A stretch of DNA of 8,578 nucleotides from JBCCWF01 sp038520475 (GTDB taxonomy: Bacteria > Cyanobacteriota > Cyanobacteriia > CAKZMO01): positions 1 through 8,578 of the forward strand of contig JBCBLF010000216.1 in assembly GCA_038520475.1 (NCBI GenBank), given 5' to 3'. The notes beneath the pieces are model-generated. The model saw only the letters and a program-made list of their open reading frames with translations, was not told the DNA's origin and did no database searches. Positions 1 to 6,037 of the stretch are shown piece after piece; positions within the stretch are counted from its first letter, which is position 1, and each line of letters opens with the position of its first letter. A program made the translations under genes and the position numbers.

Positions 1-278
1 GATCGCTCATGGCGATACTGCAGCAGTGCACAAATTTCCCATATCGCCTGCGGAATTGAAAGGGGCGTGTTGCAAGTTTCACTAAACAAGCGATCGCAAA
101 TGGTGCGGGCAGAATCATCTTGATGAACAACCTGCCCATTCGCCGTCAAAATTAGAATACCGTCCATCCAGCAATGTAATGCGGCGAATAGCAGGGCAGA
201 TGGTGCTTCTTGCTGTTGCAAGATTTGTCTGAGTAAAAAGCAAGAGTCTGTACAGTCAGAATCTAGAGTCGTCAGCAT
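1..278 (-). CDS. N-terminal part of a probable PAS-like/LuxR-type transcriptional regulator (partial)
   Basis: An open frame of 92 codons runs leftward from an ATG at 276-278 and leaves the window without a stop, so only the N-terminus is visible. It contains a PAS-like stretch, WMDGILILTANGQVVHQDDSA (from residue 37), followed by AR-ICDRL (57-64) and PQAIWEIC (76-83). This 'DG-LILT--G--VH---SAR-IC' then 'P--IW-IC' pattern is, from memory, that of cyanobacterial regulators with a PAS-like sensor followed by a LuxR-type helix-turn-helix. The DNA-binding part would lie outside the window, so the class is inferred. A HIP1 octamer (90-97) lies inside the frame. No convincing Shine-Dalgarno precedes the ATG. 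It reads in the same direction as ltaE but lies 331 bp downstream of it, so it probably has its own promoter. Alternative: a stand-alone PAS protein. Confidence 0.6.
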   Translation of the reverse strand, partial: MLTTLDSDCTDSCFLLRQILQQQEAPSALLFAALHCWMDGILILTANGQVVHQDDSARTICDRLFSETCNTPLSIPQAIWEICALLQYRHER

Positions 279-609
279 CTTGATTTTCTATTTAATGCCA
301 AGAAGATGGGGGAAAGATGCCACTTGGTGGTTTTGAGAGCAACACCTTCCCGTGACCATCATCAGTAGGGGCTTATCTATACCTTTGGTCAGAGTCCGTG
401 AAAATATGCAAAGGCGGATGTAAAACCTGTCGATTTCTGATCAAACAACTGCGTTATTAGTGCCAGCGTGCGAGTTCTCTCGGATAATAGGAGGTGATAT
501 TGGTTCCTTCGGTGTAATGCACTGCAATACTCTCCGCAACTGTGACCGATACCAGCTCACGATAATGTACTGATTATTACAAAATGTTGCTACCTTCTTC
601 CGACGAAAG
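279..609. other. Intergenic spacer upstream of the partial regulator gene
   Basis: This 331-bp stretch separates the end of ltaE from the start of the partial regulator, both on the minus strand. I see no RNA gene, no long repeat and no clear terminator for ltaE. A minus-strand TATAGAT (375-381) is a possible -10 box for the regulator, but no good -35 box lies at normal spacing. A minus-strand frame (571 to 457) is open for 37 codons but has no usable start near its beginning; I do not call it a gene. Confidence 0.5.
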
Positions 610-1680
610 CTAGGTCAATTGTTTAAGGTCGTGAATTAGCTCATCAATTCGAGCCTCTGTTGTATTCCAAGCGCACATGAGCCTAACACCACCCACTCCA
701 ATAAATGTGTAAAAGCGCCATCCTTTTTCCCTTAATGGTGCGATCGCCTGTTCAGGGAGCTGAGCAAACACTGCATTGGCTTCTCGAGGAAAGAGTAGGT
801 TTACGTTAGGTAGCGATCGCAACTGTGCTTCTAAATAGGCTGCCATTCGATTCGCATGTTCAGCGTTGCGTAACCAGGCACCTGTTTCCAATAGCCCCAG
901 CCAGGGTGCTGCAATAAATCGCATTTTTGAAGCCAGTTGCCCAGCTTGCTTACACCGATAGGCGAAGTCCTCTGCGAGATCCCGATTAAAAAATAGGATT
1001 GCCTCGCCAATGCCCATGCCATTCTTGGTGCCACAGAAGCACAACACATCTATCCCGGCTTTCCATGTCAGCTTCGCTGGAGAGAGCTGAGTCGAAACGA
1101 CAGCATTCGCAAAGCGTGCCCCATCCATGTGGACCTTGAGCTTGTATTTGTCTGCCAATTCTCTTAGTGCCAGCAATTCATCAAAGGTGTAGACGGTTCC
1201 GACTTCAGTTGCTTGGGTGATGCTCAATACTTTGGGCTTTGGATAATGGATATCGGTGCGTTTCGTCAGTAACTGCTCGGCAGCCTCGGAACTTAGCTTC
1301 CCATTTTCGCCACTGGCTAAGAGGAGCTTTGAGCCATTTGAAGCGAATTCTGGTCCACCGCATTCATCAGTTTCAATATGAGCTAGCTCATGGCAAATGA
1401 CGCTGTGATAAGACTGACACAGCGATGCTAGTGATAGAGAATTTGCAGCTGTACCGTTAAAAACAAAAAAGACCTCACAGTCAATTTCAAACAGTTCCCG
1501 GAACTTGTCTGCTGCGCGCTGGGTCCAGCGATCGTCTCCATAGGCGGGTGCATCCCCAACGTTCGCCTTTAGCATGTAATCTAGGGCCTCTGGGCAGATT
1601 CCAGAGTAGTTGTCGCTGGCAAACTGAGTCGATGTTGAGACTGTCGATGTTGCGGTCGTTAGGTCTGAGGCTACAGACAT
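610..1680 (-). CDS. ltaE: Low-specificity L-threonine aldolase (PLP-dependent)
   Basis: Cleaves L-threonine (and allo-threonine) to glycine and acetaldehyde in the cytoplasm, using pyridoxal phosphate. The 356-residue protein is full length for the family (about 340-350) plus an N-terminal Ser/Thr-rich tail of about 18 residues before the core begins at QFASDNYSGICPEA. Visible landmarks are AYGDD (46-50), FNGTAAN (74-80) in the cofactor-binding region, HMDGAR (184-189) with the cofactor-contacting Asp186, and CGTKNG (216-221) with Lys219 as the expected Schiff-base lysine. The wording closely follows the Pseudomonas-type LtaE as I remember it, rather than the E. coli type, which suggests ancient transfer or a widespread subfamily. 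Two HIP1 sites (740-747, 813-820) show it is at home in this genome. The start is the ATG at 1680, with AGGGAA eight bases upstream. It is divergent from ftsW. Confidence 0.95.
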   Translation of the reverse strand: MSVASDLTTATSTVSTSTQFASDNYSGICPEALDYMLKANVGDAPAYGDDRWTQRAADKFRELFEIDCEVFFVFNGTAANSLSLASLCQSYHSVICHELAHIETDECGGPEFASNGSKLLLASGENGKLSSEAAEQLLTKRTDIHYPKPKVLSITQATEVGTVYTFDELLALRELADKYKLKVHMDGARFANAVVSTQLSPAKLTWKAGIDVLCFCGTKNGMGIGEAILFFNRDLAEDFAYRCKQAGQLASKMRFIAAPWLGLLETGAWLRNAEHANRMAAYLEAQLRSLPNVNLLFPREANAVFAQLPEQAIAPLREKGWRFYTFIGVGGVRLMCAWNTTEARIDELIHDLKQLT

Positions 1681-1725
1681 GAAGGCTATTCCCTGAAATC
1701 GTCTCCTTTATTCTGCGGTATTCAC

Positions 1726-1749
1726 ACAACCTGGCAAGTTTCTTGTGTT
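1726..1749 (-). repeat. Diverged third copy of the 19-bp motif
   Basis: On the minus strand this reads AAGAAACTTGCCAGGTTGT (1744 to 1726), matching 15 of 19 bases of the arm AAGAAGATTGCCAAGTCGT at 1785 to 1767, in the same orientation and 41 bp away. It lies 46-69 bp upstream of the ltaE start codon, a plausible position for a regulator site. Confidence 0.6.
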
Positions 1750-1764
1750 TGGGGGCTTGATAGG

Positions 1765-1846
1765 ATACGACTTGGCAATCTTCTTGAATTCATAGCGAAG
1801 AAATAGGCATAAGAAATAGGGATCTAAGAAGATTGCCAAGTCGTGT
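1765..1846. repeat. Long inverted repeat, 19-bp perfect arms
   Basis: The left arm, 1767-1785 (ACGACTTGGCAATCTTCTT), is an exact reverse complement of the right arm, 1826-1844. One T·G wobble and one further pair extend the arms to 21 bp (1765-1785 and 1826-1846). The 40-nt spacer contains AAGAAATAGG twice (1798-1807 and 1811-1820, period 13). The spacer is too long and no T-run follows, so it is not a normal intrinsic terminator. It could be a regulator site pair, a MITE-like remnant or a structured RNA element. Confidence 0.85.
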
Positions 1847-1877
1847 GTAGGAAAGGTCCTAAAAGTGATGATATCCA

Positions 1878-1938
1878 GCAGACTGTGCCCACGCACTTAA
1901 CAATCGATGTCATTATCTTCCATGCTTGGACAGTCTGC
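1878..1938. repeat. 9-bp inverted repeat
   Basis: GCAGACTGT (1878-1886) is exactly complementary to ACAGTCTGC (1930-1938), with a 43-nt spacer. Allowing one bulge adds three more pairs on the inside. It is the middle of the three inverted repeats in this spacer and overlaps the weak ftsW promoter candidate. Confidence 0.55.
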
Positions 1939-1956
1939 GAAAAAGTTGAATATACT
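1926..1956 (+). promoter_or_regulatory. Weak candidate sigma70-type promoter for ftsW
   Basis: TATACT (1951-1956) matches the -10 consensus at five of six positions. TTGGAC (1926-1931) is a poor -35 box at a long 19-nt spacing. Transcription would start near 1963, giving a leader of about 130 nt that contains the MITE-like element. This is based only on sequence resemblance. Confidence 0.25.
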
Positions 1957-1959
1957 CAT

Positions 1960-2032
1960 AGGACTTATGCGTTGTTGTGGGTAGGGATGAGAGCCGCTCA
2001 CACACTAGATACAGGAAATTTGCATAAATCCT
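1960..2032. mobile_element. 73-bp MITE-like element with 11-bp terminal inverted repeats
   Basis: AGGACTTATGC (1960-1970) is repeated in reverse complement as GCATAAATCCT (2022-2032) with one mismatch. Such AGGACTTA-type ends resemble terminal repeats I associate with cyanobacterial insertion sequences, though that is from memory. The 51-nt interior has no coding capacity, and I do not see a clear target-site duplication in the flanks. A short structured element or a chance pairing remains possible. Confidence 0.4.
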
Positions 2033-2093
2033 GATTCAATGAGTTCCTAAGTCGATAGCATTTTGAAAGAGTGAATTTCTGAGCCTCCTAATT

Positions 2094-3278
2094 GTGACCT
2101 TACGTTATTTGGCACCACTGTTTAATTGGTCGGCAGGCCATTGGGCCTGGGAAGCTCGTCTGCTTCGGTGGCTCACCTTTGTGTGGCTGATCGTCGGGCT
2201 CATGATTTTGTTTTCATCATCGTATCCAGTTGCTGAAAAAGATTTTGGTGACGGATTGCACTACTTCAAAACTCAGCTCATGTGGATTGGGTTGGGGTTA
2301 TTTCTCCTTAATTTTCTCGTGCGTATCCCCATTCGCTACATTGTGGCGATCGCCGATCTTTTCGTCATTTTCTTTTTAGGACTCATTATTCTGACGCTGG
2401 TGCCTGGGTTTGGGCAAGAAATCAATGGAGCCACACGCTGGCTGGCAGTAGGTCCCGTCGGGATTCAGCCCTCTGAATTGATGAAACCGTTTTTAGTGCT
2501 ACAAAGTGCCCGAATCTTTGGTCGATGGCCTCAGCTCTCATCATTCACTCGCTGGGCGTGGCTCAGTGTTTTTGGCCTCATATTAGTGTGCATCTTGTTG
2601 CAACCTAACCTGAGTACAGCTGCCTTGTGTGGCATGGTTGTGTGGCTCATTGCTTTTGCCTCGGGATTGCCGTATCGATATGTGGGTGGGGCTGCAGGGG
2701 CAGGGATTTTCTTGGCGATGGTTAGCATCAATCTCCAGTCCTATCAGCGTCAGCGGATCATCACATTTCTTGATCCGTGGAGCGATCAAGCCGGACATGG
2801 CTACCAGCTGATACAAAGTCTATTGGCAGTTGGTTCTGGAGGTTGGTTGGGGGCTGGATTTGGCATGTCACAGCAGAAATTGTTTTACCTGCCAATCCAA
2901 TACACTGATTTCATCTTTGCTGTGTTTGCCGAAGAATTTGGATTCATTGGCTGCATGATGCTGTTCTTATTATTGGCCTGCTACGCAACATTGGGATTGA
3001 GGGTGGCGATACGAGCTCGAAAACGCATTTATCAGCTCATCGCGATTGGGGCGATCGCCCTTCTAGTCGGNNNNNNNNNNNNNNNNNNNNNNNNNNNNNN
3101 NNNNNNNNNNNNNNNNNNNNNNNNNNNNNNNNNNNNNNNNNNNNNNNNNNNNNNNNNNNNNNNNNNNNNNTCGATGCTAGCCAGTCTGATTACGACAGGA
3201 CTGCTGATTCGCGTCGCACGAGAAAGTAATGAAGCTGAAGTTTTAGCACCTCCGCCATCGTTGGCGGTCCGCCGATAG
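2094..3278 (+). CDS. ftsW: Cell-division peptidoglycan glycosyltransferase FtsW (SEDS family), interrupted by an assembly gap
   Basis: Polymerises lipid II into septal glycan strands at the division site, partnered with a class B penicillin-binding protein. The frame has many hydrophobic segments, consistent with the usual ten-helix SEDS fold. Visible signatures are NGATRWL (111-117), PSELMKP (126-132), QPNLSTA (170-176), FLDPW (225-229), GYQLIQSLLAVGSGG (236-250) and LP-x3-TDFIFA (266-276), where Asp272 matches the conserved catalytic aspartate of SEDS enzymes. Residues 326-359 fall in the N gap; the frame resumes at SMLASL, so both ends belong to one gene. The start is a GTG at 2094, since an in-frame stop lies at 2064-2066, and there is no good Shine-Dalgarno. 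FtsW is preferred to RodA because the sequence follows the cyanobacterial FtsW pattern from memory, including the N-terminal WALEARLLRWL-like segment. Confidence 0.93.
   Translation: MTLRYLAPLFNWSAGHWAWEARLLRWLTFVWLIVGLMILFSSSYPVAEKDFGDGLHYFKTQLMWIGLGLFLLNFLVRIPIRYIVAIADLFVIFFLGLIILTLVPGFGQEINGATRWLAVGPVGIQPSELMKPFLVLQSARIFGRWPQLSSFTRWAWLSVFGLILVCILLQPNLSTAALCGMVVWLIAFASGLPYRYVGGAAGAGIFLAMVSINLQSYQRQRIITFLDPWSDQAGHGYQLIQSLLAVGSGGWLGAGFGMSQQKLFYLPIQYTDFIFAVFAEEFGFIGCMMLFLLLACYATLGLRVAIRARKRIYQLIAIGAIALLVXXXXXXXXXXXXXXXXXXXXXXXXXXXXXXXXXXSMLASLITTGLLIRVARESNEAEVLAPPPSLAVRR
3071..3170. other. Assembly gap (100 Ns) inside ftsW
   Basis: Exactly 100 undetermined bases, a conventional placeholder length. 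The gap covers the stretch that in FtsW homologues encodes the conserved 'GxSLL-IGV-TG-LP-TGLP-P--SYGG' signature. From memory of that signature I expect about 85 real bases, 15 fewer than shown; the difference is a multiple of three, so the reading frame still joins. Confidence 0.95.
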
Positions 3279-3355
3279 TCGTTTTTGATAACGGAGCATC
3301 CATAGGACTGGTTCTCTCGCGATGGATTTGAAATGCTTGCGTCCATGTTGTCGGA

Positions 3356-3384
3356 TTGAGTGTGGCGCTCTGCATCCATATAAA
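3356..3384 (+). promoter_or_regulatory. Candidate promoter for the P-loop kinase-like gene
   Basis: TTGAGT (3356-3361) and TATAAA (3379-3384) are separated by exactly 17 nt, the optimal sigma70 spacing, matching the consensus at four and five of six positions. The predicted start, about 3391, falls at the left edge of the hairpin at 3389-3433, so the transcript would begin with that hairpin. It lies about 80 bp past the ftsW stop. Confidence 0.45.
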
Positions 3385-3388
3385 ACTG

Positions 3389-3433
3389 TTTTGTTTAGGA
3401 ACGCTGCGCAGGGCGGGGCGTTCCTAAACAAAA
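3389..3433. repeat. 16-bp hairpin (palindromic repeat, GCTGCGCAG type)
   Basis: TTTTGTTTAGGAACGC (3389-3404) pairs perfectly with 3418-3433 around a 13-nt loop. No T-run follows on either strand beyond the arms, so it is not a textbook terminator, although it lies between ftsW and the next gene. Its AGGAAC-GCTGCGCAG segment is nearly the same as in the hairpin at 8415-8459, which suggests a dispersed palindrome family. Confidence 0.85.
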
Positions 3434-3473
3434 TAGGGTTAACCGTTCGTACTGCAATATCAGGTGAGAATCG

Positions 3474-4007
3474 ATGCAAAACATTCTTGTTGTTGGGCCA
3501 TGTGGTGCCGGTAAATCAACCCTTGCAACTCAACTGGCGGAGCTTCTTCAGCTTGAGCTGATTCACTTAGATGCCCATTACTGGCAACCAGGGTGGGTTG
3601 AATCACCAAAGGTAGAATGGCACCGAACGGTTGACCAACTTCTTCAGAAGAACGGCTGGGTGATGGATGGAAACTACAAAGGAACCTTGGCGAAGCGGCT
3701 ACAGGTTGCTGATACCGTTATTTTTCTAGATTTTCCGCGATGGCGATGTCTATGGGGCGTGATGAATCGATTGGTGCGCTATGTCGGACGGACGCGTCCG
3801 GACATGGCACCAGATTGTCCAGAAAGATTCAATTGGGCATTTATGCAATATGTTTGGAACTTTCAAACGCAATATCGTCCCATTGTTGTTGACTTACTGG
3901 ATCAAGCCTCAGACACCGTGCAAGTGATAATCATGCGATCGCCCAAAGAGGTTACAGCTTTTCTTGAGTCGCTGCAATCAGTAGGCCATCTCCATCTTGC
4001 TGGCTAA
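3474..4007 (+). CDS. P-loop nucleotide kinase-like protein, FlaR/topology-modulation type
   Basis: A cytoplasmic P-loop NTPase of the adenylate-kinase-like group annotated as 'topology modulation protein' or FlaR-like; the true substrate is not established. The 177-residue length fits. Visible features are the Walker A loop GPCGAGKST (8-16) with Lys14, HLDAHYWQPGW (31-41) in the acceptor-binding position, VMDGNY (63-68), the second strand VIFLDFPRW (82-90), and an arginine-containing lid-like stretch, YVGRTRPDMAPDCPERF (103-119). The start is the ATG at 3474, with AGGTGAG five bases upstream. A HIP1 site lies at 3935-3942. Its stop (TAA 4005-4007) overlaps the stop of the convergent M48 gene. 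A promoter candidate and hairpin lie just upstream, so it is probably transcribed alone. The substrate could be a nucleotide, shikimate-like metabolite or other small molecule. Confidence 0.85.
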   Translation: MQNILVVGPCGAGKSTLATQLAELLQLELIHLDAHYWQPGWVESPKVEWHRTVDQLLQKNGWVMDGNYKGTLAKRLQVADTVIFLDFPRWRCLWGVMNRLVRYVGRTRPDMAPDCPERFNWAFMQYVWNFQTQYRPIVVDLLDQASDTVQVIIMRSPKEVTAFLESLQSVGHLHLAG

Positions 4008-6028
4008 GATACCCCGTGTGCGGTGTCGAGAAATGGTGGAATCGGACACCCTAAGGAAATGACGATCGCCCTTAGTAGCTCTGCCTCTCGCAATGTCACT
4101 GTTTTATCGACTAGAACCGTATGCGCACAGGCATCAACATAGGCTTTTTTGACACAGGGGGATGCCTGTGCGAGCTGTTTTAGACTAGCGCCCACCTCAT
4201 GGAGACTCGGCTTCAGAGGCGTATCTGGGATACCATGTTGCCGCGCATTGGGGAGGCGATACAGGCCTGAGCGAAACGCATAATTGACTTCATCTGCGGT
4301 GGTGTGCCCGACTTGAGCAAGGCCAGATAGCACGGTGAGACAGTCGTTCCAGGCAGATTCTACAGTGGTGTGTTTGATCGTCGTCTGATTCACCTTTGAT
4401 GAATTGACGTAAGGTTGGAGGCGTTGTTGAAGCACAACTTGGAGCGTGTATTCAGATAGAGACAGTCGACCGTCTGCGCGAACCAACGCTTGAATTTGCT
4501 TGAAGAATCGGGACAACTCCTGAATGGGTAGGTCTCGCAGGGCTGGAATCGCGAGGTCGACGAGGGGGAGACGCATGCGGGGATCTAATAAAGCAGCGTC
4601 TGCCCTAGCTTGTTGGATGGTGTTGACAGTGTCAATCGTTTCTGTTTGTTTGAGATGCTGGAGTTGGCGATCGCGCACGTCTGCATGTTCTGAGTCCAAC
4701 AGGAGTGCGTAGATGAGGGCTTTGGCTCCTTGCGCATAACGAATTGATTGCTGAATTGGAAGAGAGAGCTGGTCGAGCAATCGTTTCGCATAGACCAAAT
4801 GTTCAGGGGCCGTCGTTCCAATCGCTGGAATGACCTCTTCCGGGTTGACCTGAATTTCATCCGAGGTGGAGGGAGAGGGAGACGGAGCGTGGTTGACAGC
4901 TGAACCAGGAGGTGGAGAAGAACGCGAGGCTGCTGAGAATCCTGCTGCGCCTTCAGCGATCGCTACTCCGATGGGTTTGCGGGGGCGAGGGTCGATTTGA
5001 CGGAGCTGACTCATCCATTCAGGATTCTTGTTGAGGGATTCTAGCCGCCGAATTCGTTCAGACAGAGGAGGGTGAGTGGCAAACGGATGGGAGAAGCTCT
5101 TTCGCCCAATTGATCCGAAGAACATGTGACTGGCTTCTTCAGCTTTAGCAGTTTTTAATCGTGATCCCCAGTCATGGGTATCAATTTTTCGGAGTGCATT
5201 AGAAATGCCGTGTGGGTTTCGAGTGAACTGAACCGCTGAGGCATCGGCTAGAAATTCTCGCTGCCGAGACACGGCACTTTTGATCAGTCGTCCGCAGAGA
5301 AACCCGACTCCACCAATGGTTGTCAGGGCAAGCCCGATTAGGAATGTTTGAGCAGCTCCTTTACGTCGAATGTAGCGCCCTCCCCTGAGGCATGACCGAC
5401 CCAGCAGGTGGATGATCAGAATACCGTGCAGAATTCCCACGATGTGAAGATTCAGCCGCATGTCTCCGTTGAGGATGTGACTAAATTCGTGGGCAATCAC
5501 GCCTTGCAATTCATCTCGTGTTAGATCTTCAAGGCAGCCTCGCGTTACACAAATAATGGCATCGTTCATGGTGAAACCAGCCGCAAAGGCATTGATGCCT
5601 GATTCGTCCATGACGTAGACAGGCGGAACCGGAACGCCGGAAGCGATCGCCATTTCTTCAACAATGTTGAGCAATCGCCGCAGATCCTCATCGTCGGTCT
5701 GAATGTTAACTAAGACCGCTCCCATCGATTGGGCAACGACTCGACCCCCGCCACGGAGCTGGAAGACTTTATACGCACTGCCTAACCCAACGAAGCCGAC
5801 GGTACCAGCGGCGACCATCATAAAGAGCCCTGGCTGCCACATTAAAGCGATCGCTGAAATGGTTTGATCGCCTCCATATTCCATGAGGGCATTGGGTGTC
5901 GAGTAGAAATAAATGCAGACTGCGACAATGTAAAACGCCAGAATCATTGAGGCGATCGCTACTCCAAACAGCACCACAAGCCGTGTTGTGTTGCGTCGAG
6001 CCTGATCTTGATGCTCAAAAAAGTTCAT
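4004..6028 (-). CDS. HtpX-like M48 membrane metalloprotease with TerB-like C-terminal extension
   Basis: A zinc-dependent membrane endopeptidase, probably degrading damaged membrane proteins. The 674 residues divide into an M48 module (about 1-335), a Pro/Ser-rich linker (about 365-395) and a mostly helical C-terminal region (about 400-674). The zinc site is HEFSH (180-184) with Glu258 in SRQREFLADASA as the likely third ligand; HPPLSERIRRL (319-329) closes the module. Hydrophobic segments are near 17-42, 61-83, 193-211 and 226-248, as in HtpX. The C-terminal part has two acidic 'ADG-L-L-E' and 'VDK-VTLREAELLRAI---LGCP-PPFL' stretches (518-526, 640-666), like TerB-type domains. HtpX alone is about 290 residues, so the extension more than doubles it. 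It follows lemA by 9 bp with no good Shine-Dalgarno of its own, so translation may be coupled. Confidence 0.92.
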   Translation of the reverse strand: MNFFEHQDQARRNTTRLVVLFGVAIASMILAFYIVAVCIYFYSTPNALMEYGGDQTISAIALMWQPGLFMMVAAGTVGFVGLGSAYKVFQLRGGGRVVAQSMGAVLVNIQTDDEDLRRLLNIVEEMAIASGVPVPPVYVMDESGINAFAAGFTMNDAIICVTRGCLEDLTRDELQGVIAHEFSHILNGDMRLNLHIVGILHGILIIHLLGRSCLRGGRYIRRKGAAQTFLIGLALTTIGGVGFLCGRLIKSAVSRQREFLADASAVQFTRNPHGISNALRKIDTHDWGSRLKTAKAEEASHMFFGSIGRKSFSHPFATHPPLSERIRRLESLNKNPEWMSQLRQIDPRPRKPIGVAIAEGAAGFSAASRSSPPPGSAVNHAPSPSPSTSDEIQVNPEEVIPAIGTTAPEHLVYAKRLLDQLSLPIQQSIRYAQGAKALIYALLLDSEHADVRDRQLQHLKQTETIDTVNTIQQARADAALLDPRMRLPLVDLAIPALRDLPIQELSRFFKQIQALVRADGRLSLSEYTLQVVLQQRLQPYVNSSKVNQTTIKHTTVESAWNDCLTVLSGLAQVGHTTADEVNYAFRSGLYRLPNARQHGIPDTPLKPSLHEVGASLKQLAQASPCVKKAYVDACAHTVLVDKTVTLREAELLRAIVISLGCPIPPFLDTAHGVS

Positions 6029-6037
6029 GAAGTTGAA

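Larger units (their letters stand above)
1681..2093. other. Divergent intergenic region between ltaE and ftsW, rich in inverted repeats
   Basis: This 413-bp stretch holds the 5' ends of both divergent genes. It contains three successive, non-overlapping inverted repeats with spacers of about 40-51 nt (1765-1846, 1878-1938, 1960-2032) and a 19-bp motif present in three copies. Short open frames exist on both strands here, but they run straight through the repeats and show no protein-like composition. No HIP1 site occurs in it, unlike the flanking genes. Confidence 0.75.

Noticed and set aside
457..571. Minus-strand open stretch reading ...YRELVSVTVAESIAVHYTEG... downstream of ltaE
   Set aside because: It looks somewhat protein-like but has no start codon until a GTG 20 residues before its end; a stop-free run of 37 codons is not rare by chance. 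Could be a gene remnant, but I cannot support it.
1843..2034. Plus-strand open frame of 63 codons upstream of ftsW
   Set aside because: It runs through two inverted repeats and the MITE-like element, has no ribosome site and no protein-like pattern.
3252..3286. CCGCCA/TGGCGG hairpin at the end of ftsW as a terminator
   Set aside because: The stem is only 6 bp, lies inside the coding sequence, and the following TTTTT is 14 bases away.
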